A DNA stretch of 64,000 nucleotides from Sphingobacteriia bacterium (GTDB lineage: Bacteria > Bacteroidota > Bacteroidia > NS11-12g > UBA955). Location of the stretch: positions 1 through 64,000 of the forward strand of contig JAGKXC010000007.1 of the NCBI GenBank assembly GCA_021151535.1. Reading direction: 5' to 3'. Positions 17,922-26,646 of this stretch are shown here, piece by piece. The position numbers were made by a program, and so were the translations under genes. Every line of letters starts with the position of its first letter. The first letter of the stretch is position 1. The notes beneath the pieces are model-generated. The model was not told the DNA's origin. It searched no databases and was given only the letters and a program-made list of their open reading frames with translations.

Positions 17922-18764
17922 TTATTCGTAGGAGTAGAATCCGATTTTGGTTTTTTGGCCATGATGTCCGGCATCTACTTTTTGTTTTTGGATGCGAGAA
18001 GGTCGGAATTTTGGATCGCCATGAAACTGCTGGTACATGGAAGAGGTTACCGAGAAGTTGGTATCTACTCCAATGAGATCCATGAGTTTGAATGCACCCA
18101 TTTTGAAACCAGAGGCTTGCAATAGATTATCGATTTGTGGTATATCTGCTACATTTTCCTCAAGAATTTTGAGTGATTCCACGTAATAGTGGCGAGCAAC
18201 TCGGTTAACAATAAACCCAGGGGCATCGGCGGCGTAAACACAAGTTTTTCCAAGGGAAGTAGCCCAATCAAAACACGTTTTTGCATATTCGGGACTGGTT
18301 GCAGCACCGTTGATAATTTCAACCAATTTCATGATATGGGCGGGGTTGAAAAAATGCACACCAACAACGCGTTCTGGATGTTGGAGTTTGGCAGCAATTT
18401 GGGTAATTGGGATAGAAGAAGTATTGGTTGCGAGGATGGTTGTAGGTGAATTTATGGTTTCTAAAAATCCGAACAATTCCTGTTTGATGGGAAGCTGTTC
18501 TAGAACTGCTTCTATTATGATATTGGCTTTGAGGTGATTACGATCGCTGGTTGTAGAAAGTAATTGCAAGGCTGCTGCCGCTTTTTCTTCAGTTGTTTTT
18601 CCTTTTTCTACGGCGATGGCCAATTGTTTTTCAATGTATTTGGTGCCTTTTTCCAAAGACGCATCGTTGATATCAAAAAGTAAGGTAGGGTAACCAGATT
18701 GAATGGAACAAAGTGCGATACCTGATCCCATTACACCGGCGCCAGCAACAGCAACTGTAAGCAT
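17922..18764 (-). CDS. 3-hydroxyacyl-CoA dehydrogenase (3-hydroxybutyryl-CoA type)
   Basis: This is a 280-residue NAD(P)-dependent oxidoreductase for 3-hydroxyacyl-CoA, of the single-domain FadB/HbdA type. The Rossmann motif GAGVMGSG is at residues 7-14, followed by an acidic residue closing the second strand (LLFDIN). VVGVHFFNPAHIMKLVEI carries the conserved active-site His and Asn, and the C-terminal domain contains DLIGVD. Length is normal. It could serve beta-oxidation or butyrate/polyhydroxybutyrate metabolism; no pathway partner is adjacent. A -7 box 4 nt before the ATG predicts a leaderless transcript. Confidence 0.9.
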   Translation of the reverse strand: MLTVAVAGAGVMGSGIALCSIQSGYPTLLFDINDASLEKGTKYIEKQLAIAVEKGKTTEEKAAAALQLLSTTSDRNHLKANIIIEAVLEQLPIKQELFGFLETINSPTTILATNTSSIPITQIAAKLQHPERVVGVHFFNPAHIMKLVEIINGAATSPEYAKTCFDWATSLGKTCVYAADAPGFIVNRVARHYYVESLKILEENVADIPQIDNLLQASGFKMGAFKLMDLIGVDTNFSVTSSMYQQFHGDPKFRPSRIQKQKVDAGHHGQKTKIGFYSYE

Positions 18765-18768
18765 AATA

Positions 18769-18776
18769 CAAATATA
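18769..18776 (-). promoter_or_regulatory. -7 box for 3-hydroxyacyl-CoA dehydrogenase gene
   Basis: TATATTTG on the minus strand ends 4 nt before the ATG. It separates this gene from the envelope gene run upstream. Confidence 0.5.
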
Positions 18777-18806
18777 AGAATTAAGGTGAAGCTTTCTATT
18801 GGGGCG

Positions 18807-20093
18807 TTATTTACCGCGAAGCCAATTTTGCGGATTTTGCTTCTCTTGTCCGTGCCAAACTTGGAAATTGAGGATGGCTTTGCCTTCTTCATCGGTCATT
18901 AATTTACCAATGTGTTGGCCCATGCGGAGTACTTGTCCTTTTTCAATAAATACCATCGACATGCGGGAATACACGGTGAAGTATTCTCCGTGGTTTAAGA
19001 TTACAGCAATTCCTTGGGTAGGTATATTTAGGATGGCGCTAACGGTTCCCTTGTAAACGGCACTTACAGCACTGCCTTTGGGGGCGGTGATATCGATACC
19101 GTTGTTTACCATTTGAATATCTTCTAGATCTGGATGTTGGTGAATACCAAATGTTTGTGAAATATAGCCGCCTGTGGTGGGCCAAGGTAAATCGCCCTGA
19201 TTTTTTGCAAAAGATCCACTGAGTGCTTTGGCTTCGGCAGAGAGAGAAGATTCATAAGAAGTGGATCCACCTTTTTTGGAATCGGAGCCTTTGCTAACTG
19301 AGGTATTGCGTTTTGGGCGTGATAATTCGCGTTGGATAATACGGTTGATTTCAGAATTTAATCTGGCAACTGCTTTTTCGTTTTCACGAATTTTTTCACG
19401 AATTTCTTGTTCTTTGGCGGTAAGTTCTGTAACTAATTTTTGTTTTTCCTTTTTATCGGATTCTAACTCACGGGATTCGCTTTCATTTTCTTTTAACAGT
19501 ACGGTTTTCTCCGTTTTTGTGCCTTCGAGGATGGTAATTGTTTGTTGTAATTTGGCTGCTTGTGCTCGAATTACAGCAATTTGGTGTTTGCGGTAGGTTG
19601 AGATTTTTCTTAAATATGTCCACCGGCGCATGGCTTCAGAAAAAGAGCGGGAAGAGAGAACAAACGCAATTTCTTTTCCGTTTTTGCGCGATTTATAAGC
19701 CTTAATAACGGTTTTGCGGAGTTTTTCTTGCTGTTTTCTGTACTCTTTTGTGAGTGAATCGAGATAAACGGCGTTAAAGGTGATTTCGTTGTTAACGGAA
19801 GTGATAGCTGTAGCCAAATCGTTAATAACTTCTTGACGTTGTTCGATGATTTGGTTTAGCGTATTGAGGTTGTGTAGGGTAGCGCTTTTTTCTTTTTGGG
19901 TATTTTTAAGAATTCGCTTTTGTTCCGCGATTTCTTTTTGCATACGCTTTCTTTTGGCCTCTAATTGTTTTCTGTTTTGTGCGTTTGTATCACCTAAGTA
20001 ACTGAAAGTAAATACAATAAGTAGAAATGCGCCAATGAGGTGCCTAAGGCTAATTTGCCTATTAGGTTGGTTATTTTTTGGGTGTTGCCACAT
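18807..20093 (-). CDS. EnvC-like murein hydrolase activator (degenerate M23)
   Basis: This is a 428-residue envelope protein: N-terminal membrane/signal segment (~20-38), a long charged coiled coil (~40-255), a linker, and a C-terminal LytM/M23 domain (~300-428). The zinc motifs of active M23 peptidases are altered: NNGID replaces HxGxD and LNFQVW replaces HLHFEV. This matches E. coli EnvC, which activates amidases and does not cut the wall itself. Its start overlaps the DUF4292 gene by 23 bp. The order TPR-DUF4292-EnvC is common in Bacteroidota, so a role in septal or general wall turnover is inferred. Confidence 0.88.
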   Translation of the reverse strand: MWQHPKNNQPNRQISLRHLIGAFLLIVFTFSYLGDTNAQNRKQLEAKRKRMQKEIAEQKRILKNTQKEKSATLHNLNTLNQIIEQRQEVINDLATAITSVNNEITFNAVYLDSLTKEYRKQQEKLRKTVIKAYKSRKNGKEIAFVLSSRSFSEAMRRWTYLRKISTYRKHQIAVIRAQAAKLQQTITILEGTKTEKTVLLKENESESRELESDKKEKQKLVTELTAKEQEIREKIRENEKAVARLNSEINRIIQRELSRPKRNTSVSKGSDSKKGGSTSYESSLSAEAKALSGSFAKNQGDLPWPTTGGYISQTFGIHQHPDLEDIQMVNNGIDITAPKGSAVSAVYKGTVSAILNIPTQGIAVILNHGEYFTVYSRMSMVFIEKGQVLRMGQHIGKLMTDEEGKAILNFQVWHGQEKQNPQNWLRGK

Positions 20094-20910
20094 TGGTTAC
20101 AATAGTATACTCGTTACTTACAACGAATGGATACGAAGGTATACTATCAAATCTTGCAGTTTTTAACGAAAAATCTAACTGTGCATTTTTCTCGGCATCT
20201 TTCATAATTAAGTTGATGAGAGTAGGCACATTGATATTCTCTTGCTTTTGGTAACTGCTGTTGTTTATAACGAAAGATTGCTTGGGGTTTATGCTTGATA
20301 TAATAGAGCTTTTTACCACTTCGTTGGTTTTGGGAACAACGGCAGTAAATACTGCATAATCTGTATTTTGAATGGGTGTAATATAGATGGATTTGTTGGG
20401 ATCTACTTTGCCTGGGATTTCAATAATTGAACCTGAATCTACCAAGGGATGTCCCATGAAAGTAGCTTGTAATTTTTGCAAATCCAATTTGGTTCCAAGT
20501 AGGTTTGCCAATTGGGAAACAGGGATATAGTAATAGGTTTTATTGTATAGGTCGAGGATTTTCGCAGTATCGTTTGTGATAAGACCTTTTGCTACTTGAA
20601 TACCAATACTGGGAATGGAAACAGAGAACCACATGATCGAATCGCGTTTCATGCGTAGAGAGAAATTTAGGGTCATTTTGTTATCGCCCAAATCGGCGTC
20701 GAGTTCATATCGCCCGGTAAAAAACTTCCAATCTGGGTTGGAAATGGCGATGGGAGAAAGCGGTCCGTTATTAGGATTTCTGGCAATCGACGCTGAAGTT
20801 GAAGCTGGATCTAATGGCGAATCCACTTGGGCTTGCGCTGAATTTGCGAATAAAGCAGCGAGTAAAAATGCGAGTTTGATATATTTTTTAATGTAACGAT
20901 TGGGGTTCAT
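20071..20910 (-). CDS. DUF4292 family exported protein
   Basis: This is a 279-residue exported protein with a Sec signal (ALFANSAQAQ). The rest is beta-rich (DWKFFTGRYELDAD, LNFSLRMKRDSIMWFSV), the pattern of DUF4292, a lipoprotein-carrier-like fold that may bind lipids in the periplasm. There is no cysteine at the cleavage site, so this copy seems soluble rather than lipid-anchored. It overlaps the EnvC-like gene and follows the TPR gene by 11 bp, implying one transcript. Confidence 0.8.
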   Translation of the reverse strand: MNPNRYIKKYIKLAFLLAALFANSAQAQVDSPLDPASTSASIARNPNNGPLSPIAISNPDWKFFTGRYELDADLGDNKMTLNFSLRMKRDSIMWFSVSIPSIGIQVAKGLITNDTAKILDLYNKTYYYIPVSQLANLLGTKLDLQKLQATFMGHPLVDSGSIIEIPGKVDPNKSIYITPIQNTDYAVFTAVVPKTNEVVKSSIISSINPKQSFVINNSSYQKQENINVPTLINLIMKDAEKNAQLDFSLKTARFDSIPSYPFVVSNEYTIVTNVATPKK

Positions 20911-20921
20911 TTTTTTAGGAA

Positions 20922-22253
20922 TTATTTGGATGGGGTTGTCAATTCTGATGCCAACTTTTTATAGGCGGCAATCTTTTCTTTTTGTTTATCGCTGTTGGGC
21001 GTATGGTTTTTATAGGTATTCAGGGCGATGGGAATGATGCTGGGGTGCACTGATTGACTTTTTTCGATATTCAGTTGGAGCACATTCACAACGCGGTTAA
21101 AATCTTTTTGCTGGTATGCGATTAAAACGATGAGATGGTTGTAAAAATTGCCCACTGTAAAATTTCTAATGGATTTTCCTTGTTGTTGAATGAGCATTTG
21201 GGCTTTTGATAAATCGTTATTGAGGATGGCTTCGTTTACGATTTTAAGTGTATCCCAATTGAAGAATGGAAAATCTTCTTCTAATTGAGTAAGTGCGATT
21301 TTGGCATATTTTGCAAAACCCGGATCTTCTTTTGTGGATTTTGCCAAAAGGAATTTATTGGCGGTATCGGTGATTAGGAAGTTTTCTAAAGAAAACAAGT
21401 ATGGACTAAAAATTCCTTGAAGATCATCATTGGGTAGCAAGTAGTTAAGCGCTTTTGGATCTTCGGGTGAGGCAGGTGTTTCCGCTTCTGTATCTACTGT
21501 TTCTTTTTGGGAATGGGTATTTTCGGCTGCTTGGGTTGGGCCGTAAAGTTGTTGGTATCTTACAAGAATGGAATCTGCCTTTGCCTGGTTGTTATTGGCA
21601 ATATTGGCGAAATAATACATGCGGTAGCTGTTGGCGTTTTCTCCAAACTGTTTTGTATAAAAATTGGCCAAGTACGTAAGCGAATCTGCCAAGTAATGAT
21701 TTTGTTCATTCAATGGCATGGGGGTGTTCCTCAACTGTGTTTCAAGTAGTTGATATGTAGTTAGATAAATTGATAAACTCCGCGGTTGTAAACGGATGCA
21801 TTGTAGATATTGGTGCAATGCTAGTTGTGGTTTAGAGTTGGCAATTTGCTCTGCAAAATAGATGCGATAATGTACATTATTGGGATCAATGGCGATGGCT
21901 TTTTGGATATAATCTTGTATAAGAAATATATCTTGTGTTTGTGTTTTTGCTAACCGAGCCAATTGATAATATGCGGGTGCGGTATTGGGAAATTCGACGA
22001 GAATTTTGGTAAAAGCAGCAACGGCCGTAGCTGGATCCTCAATGGCCATCGCCTCTAAAAATGATTTGCGCAATTTTAGGTTAGCGGGTAATAGCGTGCT
22101 ATGTTCTTCTTCGGGTGCTGCCGTTTCGTTTTGATTGGGCGCGGTAATTTTATCTTGAGCGCTGAGTATGGAAACGGGCGATACATTGCATAGAAAAATC
22201 AGCAGAGCCAGCCAAAAAGTTCTGTTTTGATGGGGTTGCAAGGGTTGTTTCAC
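20922..22253 (-). CDS. exported tetratricopeptide repeat protein
   Basis: This is a TPR protein with helical pairs such as APAYYQLARLAKTQ and NVHYRIYFAEQIANSKPQLA. The frame is open back to 22406, but that would run ~110 bp into the nucleotidyltransferase gene and give no signal peptide. The GTG at 22253 gives 443 residues with a good signal peptide ending SILSAQD and was chosen. It lies between the nucleotidyltransferase and DUF4292 genes. The repeats suggest a scaffolding role in the periplasm; partner unknown. Confidence 0.75.
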   Translation of the reverse strand: MKQPLQPHQNRTFWLALLIFLCNVSPVSILSAQDKITAPNQNETAAPEEEHSTLLPANLKLRKSFLEAMAIEDPATAVAAFTKILVEFPNTAPAYYQLARLAKTQTQDIFLIQDYIQKAIAIDPNNVHYRIYFAEQIANSKPQLALHQYLQCIRLQPRSLSIYLTTYQLLETQLRNTPMPLNEQNHYLADSLTYLANFYTKQFGENANSYRMYYFANIANNNQAKADSILVRYQQLYGPTQAAENTHSQKETVDTEAETPASPEDPKALNYLLPNDDLQGIFSPYLFSLENFLITDTANKFLLAKSTKEDPGFAKYAKIALTQLEEDFPFFNWDTLKIVNEAILNNDLSKAQMLIQQQGKSIRNFTVGNFYNHLIVLIAYQQKDFNRVVNVLQLNIEKSQSVHPSIIPIALNTYKNHTPNSDKQKEKIAAYKKLASELTTPSK

Positions 22254-22294
22254 CCAATTCTGTTGATAGACTTGCTTGAGGATTTCGCTTGATT

Positions 22295-23299
22295 TTAAGC
22301 GCCAATAGAAGAAAAATCGCTTAAGGAATACTCCATACTTTCTCCGTTGATGGAAACTGAATTTCCGATCATGGAGTTTTTGCAATTGAAGTTTTGGATG
22401 TGGCAATTTTCTTGAATAATTGTGTTGGCGATGGTTGCGTTTTCTACTTTGCTATTGCTGCCTATAGAGGTATGAGGCCCAATGGTGCAGTTTTTCAAAG
22501 ATACATTTTCACCGATAAAACAAGGATGTATGATGGTTACATTTTCGCCAAATGAAGCTGCATCCTTGTTAAACAAATGTGATTTGTTTTCAAGAACACG
22601 CTGGTTGGTGAACACTGTAGCGGCATAATTTCCGCAGTCGAGCCATTCATCTACCGCTCCAGGAACAAACTGCATGCCTTTGTTTTTCATGTTTTCCATG
22701 GCGTTGGTAAGTTGGTACTCACCTTTTTCACGGAGGTTATTATCGATTAAATATTGCAATTCGCTCTCAAGGGTTTCACCACTTTTGAAGTAGTAAATAC
22801 CGATAATAGCAAGGTCAGAAACGAATTCAGATGGTTTTTCTACGAAATCAGTAATAATGTTGTTGGCATCGTATTTAACTACCCCAAAAGAACTTGGGTT
22901 ATCTACTTTATGCACCCAAATTACGCCATCTTTGGTTTTGTCTAAATTGAAATTGGTTCTAAACAAGGTATCTGCGAAAGCCACAATTACTTCACCTTTC
23001 AAGCATTCGCGGGCGCAAAGGATGGCGTGGCCAGTACCTTCGGCAGTTTCTTGGTAAAAGATTTTGCCTTTGGCACCTACTGATTCAGCGATTTGGATTA
23101 ATTCTTTTTCAACGGCTTCACCAAAGTGACCAACCACAAAACCAATTTCATCGATTTCATCGCCACAAACGGCAGCGATATCTTCGATTAACCAATTAAC
23201 GATAGATTTGCCAGCTACTTTTATCAAGGGTTTTGGAGTGGTAAGGGTGTGAGGGCGCATGCGCTTTCCCATACCGGCCATTGGAATGATTAATTTCAT
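22295..23299 (-). CDS. sugar-phosphate nucleotidyltransferase
   Basis: This is a 334-residue NDP-sugar pyrophosphorylase-type protein. The signature GMGKRMRPHTLTTPKPLI (9-26) binds the nucleotide and sugar phosphate. The C-terminal ~90 residues form isoleucine-rich hexapeptide repeats (left-handed beta-helix), as in RmlA-long/GlmU-like and mannose-1-phosphate guanylyltransferase-like proteins. The ATG at 23299 is chosen because the signature then starts at the N-terminus and a -7 box lies upstream. The exact sugar and nucleotide cannot be read. Its neighbours (flippase, WbqC) point to surface polysaccharide synthesis. Confidence 0.85.
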   Translation of the reverse strand: MKLIIPMAGMGKRMRPHTLTTPKPLIKVAGKSIVNWLIEDIAAVCGDEIDEIGFVVGHFGEAVEKELIQIAESVGAKGKIFYQETAEGTGHAILCARECLKGEVIVAFADTLFRTNFNLDKTKDGVIWVHKVDNPSSFGVVKYDANNIITDFVEKPSEFVSDLAIIGIYYFKSGETLESELQYLIDNNLREKGEYQLTNAMENMKNKGMQFVPGAVDEWLDCGNYAATVFTNQRVLENKSHLFNKDAASFGENVTIIHPCFIGENVSLKNCTIGPHTSIGSNSKVENATIANTIIQENCHIQNFNCKNSMIGNSVSINGESMEYSLSDFSSIGA

Positions 23300-23329
23300 G
23301 AAAAAATAAAATTTGGTTACTGAAAGTTG

Positions 23330-23337
23330 CAAAGATA
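23330..23337 (-). promoter_or_regulatory. -7 box for nucleotidyltransferase gene
   Basis: TATCTTTG on the minus strand ends 30 nt before the ATG at 23299. It could give the nucleotidyltransferase-TPR-DUF4292-EnvC group its own promoter. Confidence 0.5.
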
Positions 23338-23406
23338 CAAAACCTAAATGAAATCTATGTTTTTGGGGTGTTAGGAAGGGGTTAGGCAAATATGAATGGA
23401 GAATGG

Positions 23407-23847
23407 CTATGGTTTTACTCCGGTAGAGCCGTAACCGCCTGAACCTCGTTCGGTTTCTGATAATTCATCTGTTTGAATCCAAGTTGCGGTTTCATGTTTG
23501 GCAATAATCATTTGTGCGATTCTTTCGCCAGATTGAATTTCAAAGGCTTGGTTTCCATGGTTAATGAGTAGCACTTTGATTTCACCGCGGTAATCTGCGT
23601 CGATGGTACCAGGGCTGTTTAAAACAGTGATTCCGTGTTTATATGCAAGGCCGCTTCTGGGGCGAATTTGCGCTTCATAACCCGTTGGCAGCTCAATGAA
23701 AAGTCCAGTAGGTATAAGGGTTCTTTCGCCCGGGGCGATAGAAACGGGATTTTCTAAAAAAGCATGAATATCCATCCCTGCCGATTGTGCAGTTTGGTAA
23801 TGCGGCAGTGGGTGGTTGGATTGGTTGATGATGCGAATATTAACCAT
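23407..23847 (-). CDS. dut: dUTP diphosphatase
   Basis: Dut hydrolyses dUTP to dUMP, keeping uracil out of DNA and supplying dTMP synthesis. All five trimeric dUTPase motifs can be seen in 146 residues, including RSGLAYKHG (motif 2), GTIDADYRGE (motif 3), ERIAQMII (motif 4) and the C-terminal RGSGGYGSTG (motif 5), which closes over the active site. It overlaps the flippase gene by 8 bp. Its place inside an envelope run is common in Bacteroidota. Confidence 0.96.
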   Translation of the reverse strand: MVNIRIINQSNHPLPHYQTAQSAGMDIHAFLENPVSIAPGERTLIPTGLFIELPTGYEAQIRPRSGLAYKHGITVLNSPGTIDADYRGEIKVLLINHGNQAFEIQSGERIAQMIIAKHETATWIQTDELSETERGSGGYGSTGVKP

Positions 23848-25363
23848 TGAATTTTGACGGTTGGGTTTTTTCGTTTACGAATATGGCAAAAACGAAAATG
23901 ATTAAGCTAATGAATCTTGCCAAAGCTATGGAGATTGGCAGTTGAATATCGGGATTATAATACAGCCAAGTTACAGGGAAGGCAGCGATGAATAAAATGG
24001 CGAGTAGCCTAAAAACTTTGTAAGGAACGGGGTAGAATTTCTGACCTGTAAAATAAGATATTACTACCATGGAGGCGTAAGCGAAGAGTGTTGTATAAGC
24101 AGAAGCCACAAATCCATATTTTGGGATTCCCCAATAATTTCCGGCGATGGTAATTACGGCGCCGGTTGTTGCTACGATGGCGCCCATGGTGGTATTTCCA
24201 GAAAGTTTGTACCAAATAGAGAGGTTGTAATAAATACCTAGGCAGAGGTTGGCGAGCAACAAAACGGGAATGATATGTAATCCATCTACATTTTGGTAGT
24301 AGATGGGTTTTCTGAGTAACAGCGGTGCCAGGTAGGGCATAATTGCTAGCGTGAAAACATAGATTCCGCCTACTGCGTAGATGAAGTATTTCATGACATA
24401 GGCGTAGGTATGCGGAGCGTCTCTATCGCCCGATTTACTAAAGAAAAATGGTTCTGCCGCGAATTTAAACGCTTGGATGAACAGGGTTAAAACGAGGCTT
24501 AGTTTATAAAATGCGCCGTAGATTCCGGTTTGGGTATCGGCGATGGATTCTGGTAGTAAATGTTTGAGAAATAATCGATCCAACGTTTCATTGATCATGC
24601 CGGCGAGGCCAACTAGGACAAGGGGTAAGGAATATGCAAAAATGGATTTTAACAGGGCGATATCGAGACCGGCTTTGAGGTTTTTCCACACGTTTCCGAA
24701 CAAAAATAGGGTGATAACCGAAGCGATTAAATTGGACAGGAAGATATTGGCCACCATTTGGGTGGGTTGGGTATTATACTGTAACCACTGTATCCATGCG
24801 CTGGGATTTTGCATGGCGATTGGGTTGGCTAATTCTTGTTGAAGTAAGTAAGGGCAAAGCAGCAAGAAAAACAGATTTGCCAAGATATTAATGAGGATAT
24901 TGGCAATGCGGATGGCTGCAAATTTCCAAGCTTGATTTTGCTGCCTTAGCCAAGCAAATCCCAGCGCTGAAAGGGCGTCTGTGGCGAGGATTACGGCAAA
25001 CCAAGTGGCGTATTCTGGATGTTGTGGGTAGCCGATTTCGGCCATGATATTGCCTGCGAAAGTTTGGGTAAGCAGGGTAAAAATTAAACCGGTGAAGATG
25101 AGGGTAATGCTGGTTGTGGCGAAAACTTTGGTTGGGTTTTCTGTGAGTTTGGCGTACCGAAAAAATCCAGTTTCTAGGCCCAAGCTTACCACAATCGCCA
25201 TAAAAGATGCGATGGTAAACATCACGCTTACCACGCCATAATCTGCCGCAGTTTCAAGTTTTTGTAAGTACAACGGAACCAATAAGTAGTTCAAGAATCT
25301 GCCCAGCATGGTTGGAATGCCATAGATTGCTGTTTGCGATGCAAGCTTTTTTATGATACTCAT
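23840..25363 (-). CDS. polysaccharide flippase (MOP/Wzx-like)
   Basis: This is a 507-residue integral membrane protein with about 12-14 hydrophobic helices and the MOP-superfamily N-terminus (ASQTAIYGIPTMLGRFLNYL). It probably moves undecaprenyl-linked saccharide across the inner membrane for O-antigen or another surface polysaccharide. Its ATG overlaps the stop of the WbqC-like gene as ATGA, and its own end overlaps dut by 8 bp, so translation is coupled on both sides. No glycosyltransferase cluster is in the window, so the cargo is unknown. Confidence 0.87.
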   Translation of the reverse strand: MSIIKKLASQTAIYGIPTMLGRFLNYLLVPLYLQKLETAADYGVVSVMFTIASFMAIVVSLGLETGFFRYAKLTENPTKVFATTSITLIFTGLIFTLLTQTFAGNIMAEIGYPQHPEYATWFAVILATDALSALGFAWLRQQNQAWKFAAIRIANILINILANLFFLLLCPYLLQQELANPIAMQNPSAWIQWLQYNTQPTQMVANIFLSNLIASVITLFLFGNVWKNLKAGLDIALLKSIFAYSLPLVLVGLAGMINETLDRLFLKHLLPESIADTQTGIYGAFYKLSLVLTLFIQAFKFAAEPFFFSKSGDRDAPHTYAYVMKYFIYAVGGIYVFTLAIMPYLAPLLLRKPIYYQNVDGLHIIPVLLLANLCLGIYYNLSIWYKLSGNTTMGAIVATTGAVITIAGNYWGIPKYGFVASAYTTLFAYASMVVISYFTGQKFYPVPYKVFRLLAILFIAAFPVTWLYYNPDIQLPISIALARFISLIIFVFAIFVNEKTQPSKFNG

Positions 25364-26058
25364 CTGGGAGAAGGAATTTGCGATACGAAGATAGTGTTGT
25401 AGATATATTCTTTCGCTAATGGGCCAAGGTTAAACAACAGATCGATGGCCGAAACATCTGCTCTAAACCCATATTTGTGCTCAAAAACTTGGGCGTAAGG
25501 AGGGATGATTGGTGGTCTGTTTTGTTTGGTAATTGGCGTGGAATTATTGGGTTTAGAAGTTGGTATTGGGTTAACTTCTTGGTTGAAAGATGCGTTATTT
25601 GATGTTAAGAATTGCAGTTGTGAAGGCCATCCTAAATTTTGGTGAAGAATTGTAAGCCATTGTTTTGAAAGCGATTCTAGTGTTTCGGGTTGTTGATCAA
25701 GAACCTGAAAAAATCGATAGTCGTAGAATTCAAAAAACGCAGATTTGCCGTATGCCGATTGCAGGGCTTGTTTGTGGTCTTTTACCCATTTTTGGTTGTA
25801 ATCAATTTTGGCTTCATGGAAAGGAAGTCCTCTACTACTGTGATGAATGGGTACAGAAAGGCTTTGAATTTTATTGGGCGATGCAATTAAATAGCGGGAG
25901 TGGGCAGTTTGTTTTTCGAATTTATCGGGTGCTATAACTTGGATTTTTTCTGCATTGTAAGCGCTCAGAATTTCACCCAAAGTAGGCAGTAAATGCATGG
26001 GTAATGCTAGGTTTTGCGTGGGGAAGTCTACTTCAAATATTTCTTGGCGTTTTAGCAT
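25360..26058 (-). CDS. WbqC family protein
   Basis: This is a 232-residue protein of the WbqC-like family, often found in O-antigen and surface-glycan loci. The segments SRYLIASPNKIQSLSVPI and ALQSAYGKSAFFEFYD match the family. A Pro/Asn/Thr-rich stretch (~165-195) looks like a flexible linker. There is no signal peptide. Biochemical function is not established for the family. It follows folK by 25 bp without its own clear promoter and overlaps the flippase gene. Confidence 0.82.
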   Translation of the reverse strand: MLKRQEIFEVDFPTQNLALPMHLLPTLGEILSAYNAEKIQVIAPDKFEKQTAHSRYLIASPNKIQSLSVPIHHSSRGLPFHEAKIDYNQKWVKDHKQALQSAYGKSAFFEFYDYRFFQVLDQQPETLESLSKQWLTILHQNLGWPSQLQFLTSNNASFNQEVNPIPTSKPNNSTPITKQNRPPIIPPYAQVFEHKYGFRADVSAIDLLFNLGPLAKEYIYNTIFVSQIPSPR

Positions 26059-26083
26059 TAGATGGATACTGTTGCGGGTGAAT

Positions 26084-26590
26084 TTACAGGGCGATAAGTT
26101 GTAGCTTTTTGGTTGGCAAAGGATCTTTAGAATCGGCAGCTAGTTGGGCACAAGATTGATGGAATTTGGGGTGTTTCCAGTTTGGTACAATTTCAGCCAG
26201 GGGTTGTAAAACAAAATTTCTTTCTTGGATAAACGGATGCGGAATTTGCAAATCTGGAATCTTGATTTGTAAATTTTCATAGAAAAGTATGTCGATATCG
26301 ATGGTGCGCGGCCCCCATTTTTGGCTGCGGTATCGCCCTAATAATTTTTCGATGTACAAACATTTTTGGAGTGCGGTTGCCGGACTAAATGGGGTATGAA
26401 TTAATAGCACTTGATTGATGAAATCTGGCTGATTTTCTAGGCCCCACGCGGCGGTTTGGTAGTAGGAGCTGCTTCGAACCACATCGCCCAAATGCAAGGA
26501 AATGAGGTTATATGCATCGCCCAGGAATTGCATGGAATTCCCCATGTTAGAACCCAATCCGAGTATGAGCTGTTTGTCGATTCTTGTCAC
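26084..26590 (-). CDS. folK: HPPK, folate pyrophosphokinase
   Basis: FolK transfers pyrophosphate from ATP to 6-hydroxymethyl-7,8-dihydropterin in folate synthesis. The signature GPRTIDIDILFY and the following PHPFIQERNFVLQPL are present, and the N-terminus LGLGSNMGN is typical. The start is a GTG at 26590, 5 nt after a TATCTTCG -7 box, so the transcript is probably leaderless. It leads the minus-strand envelope run. Confidence 0.93.
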   Translation of the reverse strand: MTRIDKQLILGLGSNMGNSMQFLGDAYNLISLHLGDVVRSSSYYQTAAWGLENQPDFINQVLLIHTPFSPATALQKCLYIEKLLGRYRSQKWGPRTIDIDILFYENLQIKIPDLQIPHPFIQERNFVLQPLAEIVPNWKHPKFHQSCAQLAADSKDPLPTKKLQLIAL

Positions 26591-26595
26591 ACCTG

Positions 26596-26603
26596 CGAAG
26601 ATA
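26596..26603 (-). promoter_or_regulatory. -7 box for folK and the envelope run
   Basis: TATCTTCG on the minus strand, 5 nt before the folK GTG. It is the likely main promoter for folK, wbqC-like, flippase and dut. Confidence 0.5.
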
Positions 26604-26632
26604 TCTCAACTTACAATATGAATATCAATCCT

Positions 26633-26640
26633 TACTTTTG
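26633..26640 (+). promoter_or_regulatory. -7 box for M16 protease gene
   Basis: TACTTTTG fits TAnnTTTG and ends 6 nt before the ATG at 26647, predicting a near-leaderless mRNA. Confidence 0.5.
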
Positions 26641-26646
26641 CTTTTT

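Noticed and set aside
22254..22406. Upstream extension of the TPR protein gene
   Set aside because: It would overlap the nucleotidyltransferase by ~110 bp and remove the signal peptide from the N-terminus.
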